From positions 1-9,176 of the forward strand of contig CAKSWL010000070.1 of the NCBI GenBank assembly GCA_934511335.1: a stretch of 9,176 nt of DNA, written 5' to 3'. The stretch is from an uncultured Cloacibacillus sp. (lineage in GTDB: Bacteria; Synergistota; Synergistia; Synergistales; Synergistaceae). Below, piece by piece: positions 1 through 6,386 of this stretch. The notes beneath the pieces are model-generated. The model was not told where the DNA came from. It was given only the letters and a program-made list of their open reading frames with translations, and ran no database searches. Each line of letters begins with the position of its first letter. Position 1 is the stretch's first letter. The position numbers were made by a program, and so were the translations under genes.

Positions 1-1310
1 GTATCTATCTGGGCTGGCTCGGTTTTCCGATTCCGGCGGGGGAGGGCTCGGTGCTTGGCGATATCGGCGAGCTTTTTGCCGACATCGGCGACGAACAGAG
101 CATCGAACAGAGCCTTTCGACTTTCAGCGCGCACATCACCCATGTCACGGAAATATTGAATCAGGTGACGCCGCGCTCCGTCGTCATGCTGGACGAGCTG
201 GGGGCGGGCACCGACCCTGAAGAAGGGGCGGCGCTCGGCATCGCGTTGCTCGACTGGCTGCGGGAGCAGAAAGCGCTTGTGCTTGCGACGACGCACCACA
301 ACCCGATAAAGCGCTTCGCCCTGACGACGGAGGATATCGAGACGGCGAGCGTCGAGTTTGACAACGCGACGCTTTCGCCGACCTACAGGATCCTAATCGG
401 CATACCGGGGCGCAGCAACGCGCTGCTCATCGCCGGCAAGCTCGGCATGCGCCGTGCGGTCATTGAAAGGGCGGAGCGGGCGATCAACGGCCGTGAGATA
501 TCGATGGAGGACCTCATCGGCGAGCTTCACGAGAAGCGCGCCGCGCTTGAACGCGAGGCGGCCGCCGTCGAATCGTCGCGCAGGAAGCTCTCCGCGCTCG
601 AGAAGGATTACGAAGCGAAGATCAAGGCGATCGAGGAGAAGCGCGACACGCTTATCGCGAACGCCGATAAGAAGGCGATGTCGATCGTCCGCAACGCCGA
701 AGATTCGGCACGCGCCCTGATCAAGAACATGGAACGATCGCAGGCGGAGTCACAGGCGCGCCGCGAGCTCGAGAAGAAACGCAGCCACTTTCAGAAGATA
801 GAGGAATCGGCGATCAAGCGTGAAGAGAAGAAGACGAGCGCCGAATCGGTCGCGGCGACGAGCCACGAGCTGAAGGCGGGGGATACGGTGCAGGTGATCG
901 GCACCAGCAAGAGCGCCACGGTGATCGAGGTCAAGGGCAAGAAAGCCCGCGTGCAGGCCGGCATCGCGGAGATAGAGGTGCCGCTTACGAAGCTCAAGGT
1001 CATCACGCGCAAGGCTCCCGACAAGACGCCCGCGGTACAGATAAAGGTATCTCGCCCCGTGGGCGTGCCCTCGTCGATCATGGTGCGCGGCTTGACGATA
1101 GACGAGGCGCTGCCGATGGTGGAACAGTACCTCGATCAGGCCTACTGCGCCGGATACGACACCGTCACCGTGATACACGGGCGCGGGGAGGGCGTCTTGC
1201 GCCGCGAGGTGCAGGAGCTCTGCAAGCGCATCCCCTATATTACGGAACATAATCTCGGCGGCCCCGGCGAGGGCGGCTATGGGGTGACGATCGTAAAATT
1301 TCGCAGGTGA
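1..1310 (+). CDS. mutS2: Endonuclease MutS2, C-terminal part (5' end outside the window)
   Basis: The reading frame is open from the left edge (first whole codon at base 3), so the N-terminus and the Walker A loop lie outside the window. The 435 visible residues begin with the MutS-family ATPase core. FADIGDEQSIEQSLSTFSAH (bases 75-134) and the Walker B/signature segment MLDELGAGTDPEEG (186-227) are unmistakable, followed by the TTHH switch histidines near 289-300. A charged Glu/Lys/Arg/Ala-rich coiled coil spans about 520-840. A short beta-rich KOW-like segment follows (about 865-1000), and then a C-terminal Smr domain (about 1070-1310) with the HGRGEG loop (1177-1194). This order is diagnostic of MutS2 rather than MutS. 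MutS2 is known to limit homologous recombination or rescue collided ribosomes, depending on species. The LDLRG motif at the Smr start reads IMVRG here, lacking the usual Asp. The GTG at 51 is not a real start, because conserved sequence continues upstream of it. Confidence 0.95.
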   Translation, partial: IYLGWLGFPIPAGEGSVLGDIGELFADIGDEQSIEQSLSTFSAHITHVTEILNQVTPRSVVMLDELGAGTDPEEGAALGIALLDWLREQKALVLATTHHNPIKRFALTTEDIETASVEFDNATLSPTYRILIGIPGRSNALLIAGKLGMRRAVIERAERAINGREISMEDLIGELHEKRAALEREAAAVESSRRKLSALEKDYEAKIKAIEEKRDTLIANADKKAMSIVRNAEDSARALIKNMERSQAESQARRELEKKRSHFQKIEESAIKREEKKTSAESVAATSHELKAGDTVQVIGTSKSATVIEVKGKKARVQAGIAEIEVPLTKLKVITRKAPDKTPAVQIKVSRPVGVPSSIMVRGLTIDEALPMVEQYLDQAYCAGYDTVTVIHGRGEGVLRREVQELCKRIPYITEHNLGGPGEGGYGVTIVKFRR

Positions 1311-1312
1311 GG
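1305..1312 (+). promoter_or_regulatory. Ribosome binding site of yqeB overlapping the mutS2 stop codon
   Basis: AGGTGAGG ends 4 bases before the ATG at 1317, and its AGGTGA core ends 6 bases before it. The core contains the TGA stop of mutS2 (1308-1310). This fixes the yqeB start and suggests that the two genes are translated from one message, with ribosomes ending on mutS2 able to restart on yqeB. Confidence 0.7.
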
Positions 1313-1316
1313 CATC

Positions 1317-2105
1317 ATGAGTATATATGATAATCCCCCCGTCGTCGTAAGAGGCGGCGGCGACCTGGCGACGGGCACGATATACCGGCTTCATAAAGCG
1401 GGCTTTCCCGTCCTTGTCCTTGAGACCGGGCAGCCGCTTGCCGTGCGCCGCGCCGTCTCTGTCTGCGAGGCCGTGTATGAGGGGCGGTGGACCGTCGAGG
1501 GCATGGAGTGCCGGCTCATCTCCTCTCTCGACGACTTCGACCCCGGCGTGGTCGGCGTTCTGATCGACCCCGGCGGTAAGTCGCTCGCGGAGGTGCGTCC
1601 GCGGATACTCATCGACGCGATAATGGCCAAGCGCAATACAGGGACCTCGAGAGAGATGGCGCCGGTGACGATCGCCCTCGGCCCCGGCTTTTGCGCGCCC
1701 AGGGACGTCCGTTACGTCATCGAGACGATGCGCGGCCACAGTCTGGGGCGAGTCATCGCAAAGGGAACGGCGATCCCAGATACGAACCTCCCCGGGGTGA
1801 TAATGGGCTGCGGCATCGAGCGGCTGCTGCGCGCCCCTGCGGAGGGACGTCTGGTCTCCCGCAAAACTATCGGCGACTTGGTCGAGGCGGGCGAAGTCGT
1901 CGGCGAGATTGCGGGGGTTCCCGTCCAGGCCGACATTCCCGGCGTGATCCGCGGACTCATCCACCCCTCCGTGGAATGCCGCCAGGGGATGAAGATCGGC
2001 GACGTCGACCCGCGCGGCGTCATCGATTACTGTTTTACAATATCGGAAAAATCGCTTGCGGTCGCGGGCGGCGTTATGGAGGCCGTCTCTTATCCAAACC
2101 GCTGA
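1317..2105 (+). CDS. yqeB: YqeB-family selenium-dependent molybdenum hydroxylase accessory protein
   Basis: The product is a 262-residue soluble protein. It opens with a Rossmann-like glycine motif, VVVRGGGDLATG (residues 9-20). Family hallmarks follow: LETGQPLAVRRAV (35-47), CEAVYEG (50-56), DAIMAKRNTGT (100-110) and GPGF (122-125). The C-terminal third contains glycine-spaced strands (IGDLVEAGEVVGEIAGVPV, then GVIRGLI and KIGDVDPRG) that resemble a barrel-sandwich fold; the fold is my inference. This matches the YqeB/EF2563 family (TIGR03309), known to co-occur with SelD and YqeC in organisms thought to put labile selenium into molybdenum hydroxylases such as xanthine dehydrogenase. Its biochemical step is not established. 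Here it follows mutS2 by 6 bases, and no yqeC, selD or hydroxylase subunit lies in the window. The start is set by the ribosome binding site at 1305-1312 and by conserved sequence beginning within 10 residues. Confidence 0.88.
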   Translation: MSIYDNPPVVVRGGGDLATGTIYRLHKAGFPVLVLETGQPLAVRRAVSVCEAVYEGRWTVEGMECRLISSLDDFDPGVVGVLIDPGGKSLAEVRPRILIDAIMAKRNTGTSREMAPVTIALGPGFCAPRDVRYVIETMRGHSLGRVIAKGTAIPDTNLPGVIMGCGIERLLRAPAEGRLVSRKTIGDLVEAGEVVGEIAGVPVQADIPGVIRGLIHPSVECRQGMKIGDVDPRGVIDYCFTISEKSLAVAGGVMEAVSYPNR

Positions 2106-2131
2106 CAGTGCGGGAAACCCCTCTCAAAAAA

Positions 2132-2175
2132 CCTGTTACGTTCCTGTTACATTTGCTGAACACACCGTTAACGTC
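2132..2175 (+). promoter_or_regulatory. Tandem Pho boxes (four 11-base PhoB half-sites)
   Basis: Four units follow each other at exact 11-base spacing. They are CCTGTTAC at 2132-2139, CCTGTTAC at 2143-2150, TGCTGAAC at 2154-2161 and CCGTTAAC at 2165-2172, each followed by a 3-base spacer. The pattern CTGTNAN repeated every 11 bases is the PhoB recognition pattern: a 7-base half-site, 4 bases, then another 7-base half-site. The first two units are identical over 10 of 11 bases; the third and fourth are degenerate. The last heptamer ends exactly 10 bases before the -10 hexamer, the arrangement known for PhoB-activated promoters, where the box replaces the -35 element. No good -35 hexamer is present. 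A PhoB-type regulator is encoded downstream in the same unit. Confidence 0.85.
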
Positions 2176-2182
2176 TGAAGCC

Positions 2183-2188
2183 TATACT
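2183..2188 (+). promoter_or_regulatory. -10 hexamer of the pstS promoter
   Basis: TATACT matches the sigma-70 consensus TATAAT at five of six positions. Transcription would start near 2194-2196, leaving a leader of about 24 bases before pstS. At the expected -35 position (around 2160-2165) the sequence is a poor match, so the promoter should depend on PhoB bound just upstream. Confidence 0.7.
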
Positions 2189-2204
2189 CCTAATTACAAC
2201 AACT

Positions 2205-2211
2205 TAGGAGG
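2205..2211 (+). promoter_or_regulatory. Strong ribosome binding site of pstS
   Basis: TAGGAGG contains the full AGGAGG core (2206-2211), 7 bases before the ATG at 2219. This is the best Shine-Dalgarno sequence in the operon, fitting the high amount of binding protein needed relative to the membrane subunits. It also decides the pstS start: the frame is open far upstream, but that extension is out-of-frame yqeB sequence. Confidence 0.85.
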
Positions 2212-2218
2212 AATACAG

Positions 2219-3049
2219 ATGAGAAAATTGGTAACAGCGTTTATTGCACTTGCGGTCCTTTCCGCCGCGACGATGGCGATGGCGGCCCCGATCGTTATGG
2301 ACGGTTCGACGACGGTCCTTCCCTTCGGGCAGGCGGCGGTCGAGCAGTTTATGAAGGAAAACGCGGGGGTCAAGTTCTCCGTCTCGGGCACCGGTACCGG
2401 CAACGGCTTCAAATCGCTTGCCGACGGCAGCGCCCAAATCGCGAACGCCTCGCGTTTCATCAAAGAATCCGAAATCAAGACCTGCATGGATAAGAAGGTC
2501 TATCCCGTGCCGTTCGCGGTCGCGCTCGACTGCATCGTTCCCATCGTACATAAAGATAACCCCGTCAAAGGGCTCTCGCGCGCCCAGCTTAAAGATATAT
2601 ACGCCGGCAAAGTGACCAACTGGAAAGAAATAGGCGGCGCCGACGCTCCCATCGTCGTCGTCGGACGCGACACCAGCTCCGGCACCTACGGCACGTGGCA
2701 GGAAATGATCATGGACAAGGGCGGAAAGACCCGCGTGACGCCGAAGGCCCAGGTCGCCTCCTCCAGCGGCGCGATGCTCTCTTCGGTAAGCAAAAACAAG
2801 AACGCGATCGGCTATGAGGGGATGGGCTACGTCAACAAGACGGTCAAGGGCCTCCAGGTCGACGGAGTCGCCGCCTCATCGGCAACGGCGCGTAACGGAA
2901 AATACCCCCTCTCCCGCTGCCTCTATATGTTCACCAACGGCTGGCCCAAGGGCGAAGTGCTCGACTTCCTGATGTTCATGCAGAGCGACGCCGGACAGAA
3001 GATCGTCAACAGCGCCGGATTCGTATCGCTCCGCGAGATCAAGAAGTAA
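2219..3049 (+). CDS. pstS: Periplasmic phosphate-binding protein PstS
   Basis: The 276-residue product is the high-affinity phosphate receptor of the Pst ABC importer. Residues 1-22 are a classic signal peptide (MRKL, a hydrophobic core, then AMA before APIV). There is no lipobox cysteine, so the mature protein should be soluble in a periplasm. Phosphate-contacting motifs of the PBP-like PstS family are clear: DGSTTVLP (28-35), SGTGTG (56-61), IANASR (74-79) and GRDTSSGTYGTW (149-160). The length fits the shorter PstS subfamily (TIGR02136 type) rather than the roughly 340-residue E. coli form. C89 and C105 in the mature chain could form a disulfide, which is speculative. It is the first gene after the Pho boxes, and pstC follows after 33 bases. 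The start is set by the AGGAGG site and the signal peptide. Confidence 0.96.
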   Translation: MRKLVTAFIALAVLSAATMAMAAPIVMDGSTTVLPFGQAAVEQFMKENAGVKFSVSGTGTGNGFKSLADGSAQIANASRFIKESEIKTCMDKKVYPVPFAVALDCIVPIVHKDNPVKGLSRAQLKDIYAGKVTNWKEIGGADAPIVVVGRDTSSGTYGTWQEMIMDKGGKTRVTPKAQVASSSGAMLSSVSKNKNAIGYEGMGYVNKTVKGLQVDGVAASSATARNGKYPLSRCLYMFTNGWPKGEVLDFLMFMQSDAGQKIVNSAGFVSLREIKK

Positions 3050-3082
3050 CTTACATCGCCAACAGGAAGGGACTGACAGCCC

Positions 3083-3997
3083 ATGAACGCACTGACAAAG
3101 GCCGCAAGGCCGGAAAAAGGAGAGGCCTTTGGAGGCAGGGGGGACAGGATAATGTCACGCATGGTCTTCTGTGTGGCGGTGACGGGAATCGTAATCCTGG
3201 TTTTTATCCTCGGCTTTCTGGTGGCGAATGGGCTGCCGGTCCTTCAAACGGCTTCACTAAAAGAGATTTTCTTTTCAAAAGACTGGTATCCAACAGAGGA
3301 ACCTCCCGCACTCGGGATGGCGGCGCTTATAGCGGGAACGCTCGCCGCCACCCTTCTGTCAAGCCTCATCGCCATCCCCGCGGCGCTCGCGCTCGCGGTT
3401 TTTACCGCGGAGATCGCCCCGCGCAAGCTGAGAAACTTTTTTAAAGTCCTGCTAGAAATGCTGGGCTTTCTGCCCTCAATAGTCCTCGGTTTCATCGGTA
3501 TGATGCTGATCGCGCCCTGGATGCAGGAACGGCTGAATATCGCAAGCGGGCTCAACCTGCTCAACGCTTCGATACTTTTGGGTTTTTTGATCATCCCGGT
3601 GGTCGCCTCGCTCTCGGACGAGGCGCTCGCCGCGGTCCCTCTTGCGCTGAGGGAGGCCTCCTACGCGCTCGGAGCCACAAGGATGGAGACGATACAGAAG
3701 GTCGTATTCCCAAGCGCGCTGCCGGGGATAATCGCCTCGGTGCTCCTCGGGGTGATGCGCGCTCTCGGCGAGACGATGGTCGTGCTGATGGCCGCCGGCG
3801 GCGCGGCGGTGATCCCCGCTTTTTTCTCGGAGCCGGTGAGGCCGCTGACTTCGACGATCGCCGCCGAGATGGGGGAGACGCCGGTGGGCAGCGCGCACTA
3901 CTACGCGCTGTTCTTTGCGGGGCTCATCCTGCTGGTAATGACTCTGATGATAAATCTGGCTTCGCTATGCATTGAAAAAAGAGGTGTAAAGAGATGA
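3083..3997 (+). CDS. pstC: Phosphate ABC transporter permease PstC
   Basis: This 304-residue inner-membrane protein forms half of the phosphate channel. A short hydrophilic N-terminus is followed by about six membrane segments, near residues 27-49, 76-105, 122-146, 157-176, 211-240 and 272-296. The cytoplasmic EAA loop that docks on PstB lies at 180-213, with EASYALGATR (191-200) and the terminal FP. RALGETMVVLMAAG (226-239) is a hallmark of PstC. The start at 3083 follows a GGAAGG-type site and gives the usual N-terminal tail. A second ATG at 3152 (M24), preceded by AGGGGGG, would remove that tail and cannot be excluded. The gene overlaps pstA by 4 bases (ATGA), a sign of translational coupling. 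Expression should follow the Pho promoter before pstS. Confidence 0.95.
   Translation: MNALTKAARPEKGEAFGGRGDRIMSRMVFCVAVTGIVILVFILGFLVANGLPVLQTASLKEIFFSKDWYPTEEPPALGMAALIAGTLAATLLSSLIAIPAALALAVFTAEIAPRKLRNFFKVLLEMLGFLPSIVLGFIGMMLIAPWMQERLNIASGLNLLNASILLGFLIIPVVASLSDEALAAVPLALREASYALGATRMETIQKVVFPSALPGIIASVLLGVMRALGETMVVLMAAGGAAVIPAFFSEPVRPLTSTIAAEMGETPVGSAHYYALFFAGLILLVMTLMINLASLCIEKRGVKR
3097..3130 (+). repeat. Inverted repeat with a repeated 5' arm at the pstC start
   Basis: AAAGGCC (3097-3103) is the reverse complement of GGCCTTT (3124-3130). A second copy of the left arm, AAGGCC at 3106-3111, could pair with the same right arm through a 12-base loop. The two left arms can also pair with each other as GGCC-GCAA-GGCC (3100-3111), a four-pair stem closed by a GNRA-type loop. 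Alternative folds are thus possible around the first 16 codons of pstC, just after abundant pstS. A role in setting the PstS to PstC ratio is only an inference. Confidence 0.4.
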
Positions 3998-4857
3998 ACC
4001 GCACTTTTATGCGCAGGAGCTGCGACCGGCTGATGACGCTCGTCTTCTGCCTCTTCGCGCTGTCGCTCGTGGCGGTGATAGGCGCGGTCGCCGCCTATTT
4101 GATAAAAAACGGCGCGGACGTCCTCTCCTGGGAGTTCCTCTCGGAGCCGCCCAAAGACGGCATGCTCGCCGGAGGCATCCTCACGCCGCTGGCGGGGACG
4201 ATGCAGCTGGTGCTCGTTTCAATGGGCGTAGCGCTTCCCGTCGGCATCATGACGGGGCTCTACTTCGCGGAATACGCTAAAGATACCTGGCTGGTCAGGC
4301 TCATGAGGATCTCGATTCGTTCCCTGGCCGGAGTCCCCTCGGTCATCTTCGGCCTCTTCGGCCTCTCGCTCTTCGTCGTCTTCATGCGCTTCGGCTCCTG
4401 CCTGCTGTCGGCGGGGCTGACGCTCGCCTGTCTCTCGCTGCCCCTCGTGGTCACGGTAGCCGAACAGGCCTTCCTCGCGGTGCCGCAGGATTACCGTGAC
4501 GCCTCTTACGCGCTTGGTGCGACGAAATACCAGACGATCATCAGGGTGGTGCTGCCCTCGGCGGCCTCGACGATAATCACGGGAGCCATCCTCGCGGTCG
4601 GCCGCGTCGCCGGCGAGACGGCGCCGATAATGTTCACGGGAGCCGCCTACTTTGCGCCTGACATTGCAAAGAGCCTATTCAGCCAGGTAATGGCGCTGCC
4701 CTATCATATATATGTCCTGGCCACCTCGGCCACCGACCCGGAGGCGGCGGCGCCGATAGAATATGGCGCCATTTTGGTGCTCATCGGACTTGTAATGGGA
4801 ACGAGCGCGGTCGGGGTAATAGCGCGCGCGCGTCTTGCGGAAAGGAACGAAAGATAG
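3994..4857 (+). CDS. pstA: Phosphate ABC transporter permease PstA
   Basis: This 287-residue inner-membrane partner of PstC has about six hydrophobic segments, the first at residues 13-37. The EAA loop spans about 157-190 and includes DASYALGATKYQTIIRVVLP (169-188). It is followed by GRVAGETAPIMFTGAA (203-218), a segment typical of PstA rather than PstC. The ATG lies in the ATGA overlap with the end of pstC, and GAGGTG sits 8 bases upstream inside pstC. The length matches the family (280-300). The stop TAG is immediately followed by an ATG that can start pstB. The gene should act only as a heterodimer with PstC, driven by PstB. Confidence 0.95.
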   Translation: MNRTFMRRSCDRLMTLVFCLFALSLVAVIGAVAAYLIKNGADVLSWEFLSEPPKDGMLAGGILTPLAGTMQLVLVSMGVALPVGIMTGLYFAEYAKDTWLVRLMRISIRSLAGVPSVIFGLFGLSLFVVFMRFGSCLLSAGLTLACLSLPLVVTVAEQAFLAVPQDYRDASYALGATKYQTIIRVVLPSAASTIITGAILAVGRVAGETAPIMFTGAAYFAPDIAKSLFSQVMALPYHIYVLATSATDPEAAAPIEYGAILVLIGLVMGTSAVGVIARARLAERNER

Positions 4858-5664
4858 ATGGAATACACATTGGCGGAGAGGGAAAAGCTTGGAGGTGGCG
4901 CCGAAAAGATGTCCGTAAAAATATGCGCGCGCGGCGTCGACCTCTACTACGGCGACCGGCGGGTGCTGAAAAACATCACCTTCGACATGGGGGAAAACAT
5001 GGTCACGGCCTTCATCGGCCCCTCCGGCTGCGGGAAAAGCAGCTATCTCAGATGCCTCAACCGGATGAACGATTTTATCTCGTCGGCGCGCGTAGAGGGT
5101 ATAATTGAGATCGACGGGGAAAACATCTTAGCGTGTGATACGGACGTCATCGCGCTGCGCCGCCGGGTGGGGATGGTCTTTCAGAAGCCGAACCCCTTCC
5201 CGATGTCGATATATGACAATATCGCTTACGGCCCGCGCCTTAACGGCATTAAGGATAAAAGGGAACTTGACGGGATCGTCGAGAAGAGCCTCCAGGGCGC
5301 GGCGCTCTGGGACGAGGTGAAGGACAAGCTTAAAAGTTCCGGAACGGGCCTCTCCGGCGGGCAGCAGCAGCGCCTCTGCATCGCGCGCGCCATCGCGACT
5401 CAGCCCGACGTCCTGCTGATGGATGAGCCGACGAGCGCCCTGGACCCGATGTCGACGGCGCGCGTTGAAGAACTTATCAGTGAGCTCAAGAAAGACTATA
5501 CAGTCGTCATAGTCACGCACAACATGCAGCAGGCGGCGCGAATTTCGGACTATACGGCCTTCTTCCTTCTCGGAGACCTGATAGAGTACGACCGGACGGC
5601 GAAGATGTTCACCTCGCCGCACGATAAGCGCACGGAAGATTATATATCGGGACGTTTCGGTTAA
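4858..5664 (+). CDS. pstB: Phosphate ABC transporter ATP-binding protein PstB
   Basis: This cytoplasmic ATPase energises PstCA. With the start at 4858 it has 268 residues. All ABC motifs are intact: Walker [10 protein letters not shown] (54-62), Q-loop [16 protein letters not shown] (106-121), signature LSGGQQQR (165-172), Walker B LLMDEP (186-191), D-loop SALD (193-196) and switch H221. The run [14 protein letters not shown] and the ending [10 protein letters not shown] identify PstB among ABC ATPases. The last Walker A residue is Ser where Thr is usual, which should be tolerated. The start is uncertain. ATG 4858 touches the pstA stop and has only a modest AAGGA site. ATG 4909 (M18) has GGAGGTG upstream and would give a 251-residue protein beginning MSVKI, closer to the family's usual length. 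The first 17 residues may therefore not be translated. Confidence 0.95.
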   Translation: MEYTLAEREKLGGGAEKMSVKICARGVDLYYGDRRVLKNITFDMGENMVTAFIGPSGCGKSSYLRCLNRMNDFISSARVEGIIEIDGENILACDTDVIALRRRVGMVFQKPNPFPMSIYDNIAYGPRLNGIKDKRELDGIVEKSLQGAALWDEVKDKLKSSGTGLSGGQQQRLCIARAIATQPDVLLMDEPTSALDPMSTARVEELISELKKDYTVVIVTHNMQQAARISDYTAFFLLGDLIEYDRTAKMFTSPHDKRTEDYISGRFG

Positions 5665-5692
5665 TAGATAAAGGGACTGGGGGATTGCGGCG

Positions 5693-6382
5693 ATGAATAC
5701 GATAAATACGAGAAAGAGGATAGAGGAGGACCTTTCGCTCCTCAAGGACATGATATACCGCATGAACGGGCTGGCTTCAGAATCGCTTGAAAAGGCGGTC
5801 TGGGCGCTTAAGAATCAGGATGCGGAGACGGCCCGGAAGGTCATCGCCGACGGCGACGTCATCGACGAACTCGAAGAGAAGCTCGACGCGGCCTGTATGG
5901 AATTTGCGGCGCGCTATCAGCCGCTCGGCGAAGACCTGCGCGTCGTCGTCAGCATCATGCACATCGCGGTCGATCTTGAGCGCATCGGCGATTACGGCGA
6001 AAACATCGCGAAGGTGACGCTGTCGCTCTCAAAGCTGCCGCCGCTCAAGCCGCTCATCGACATCCCGCGCATGGTGGAGGTCATCAAAGAGATGCTGCGG
6101 CTCGCGATGACGGCGATAGATACCCACGACGGAAAAACTGCGCTTAAAGTTTTCCCGTTGGACGACGAGGTGGACGACCTGGAAAAACAGATAATGCGCG
6201 AGCTGCTGCTTCTGATCATGGAAAAACCGGAACGTATCGAACAGTCTTTCAACCTGATGAACGTCTCCAAAACGCTTGAGCGCGCGGGGGACCATGCGAC
6301 GAACGTCGCGGAGCGCGTCGCCTACATGTACACGGGCCGCCCCGTGAAGGCAAGCAGCTATCGCCGCAGGAAGACGGCCTAA
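5693..6382 (+). CDS. phoU: Phosphate signalling complex protein PhoU
   Basis: This 229-residue all-helical cytoplasmic protein links Pst transport to PhoR and keeps the Pho response off when phosphate is plentiful. The family's two three-helix repeats are visible. Each carries the metal-binding E-R-x-G-D motif: DLERIGDYGEN at 94-104 and TLERAGDHATN at 194-204. The length is in the usual 210-240 range. The start at 5693 follows GGGGGAT (5679-5685) by 7 bases. pstB ends 28 bases upstream and the response regulator begins 4 bases downstream, so phoU sits between the transporter and the sensors it is known to connect. The C-terminus ends in a short basic tail (SSYRRRKTA). Confidence 0.96.
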   Translation: MNTINTRKRIEEDLSLLKDMIYRMNGLASESLEKAVWALKNQDAETARKVIADGDVIDELEEKLDAACMEFAARYQPLGEDLRVVVSIMHIAVDLERIGDYGENIAKVTLSLSKLPPLKPLIDIPRMVEVIKEMLRLAMTAIDTHDGKTALKVFPLDDEVDDLEKQIMRELLLLIMEKPERIEQSFNLMNVSKTLERAGDHATNVAERVAYMYTGRPVKASSYRRRKTA

Positions 6383-6386
6383 GACG

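Larger units (their letters stand above)
2106..2218 (+). promoter_or_regulatory. pst operon control region
   Basis: This is the only substantial intergenic gap in the window. It is visibly richer in A and T than the flanking genes and holds four tandem Pho half-sites, a -10 hexamer and the pstS ribosome binding site, each listed separately. I found no convincing intrinsic terminator for the upstream mutS2-yqeB unit: the only small inverted repeat, GGG-AAA-CCC near 2112-2120, has a three-base stem and no T run. Read-through from yqeB into pstS is therefore possible. Confidence 0.8.

Noticed and set aside
51..53. GTG as start of a short mutS2 gene
   Set aside because: Conserved MutS2 residues (GFPIPAGEGS) are encoded upstream in the same frame to the window edge, so the gene is cut by the window, not started here.
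1317..1337. Shared MSIYDN string at the yqeB start and in the PstB Q-loop region (near 5202-5222)
   Set aside because: The PstB string is a conserved family motif, and the match is six residues in unrelated folds with different codons. It is coincidence rather than a repeat or gene fusion.
750..1964. Long open frame of 404 codons on the minus strand across the mutS2-yqeB junction
   Set aside because: It spans two clearly recognised plus-strand genes, and its product is rich in Arg, His, Asp and Ala with no motif. This is a typical antisense shadow in GC-rich DNA.
2106..2131. Intrinsic terminator after yqeB
   Set aside because: Only a three-pair GGG/CCC stem is present, followed by a run of A rather than T on the plus strand.
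1691..2218. In-frame N-terminal extension of pstS reaching back into yqeB
   Set aside because: The extension translates yqeB in the wrong frame and the promoter region. The signal peptide and AGGAGG site fix the start at 2219.
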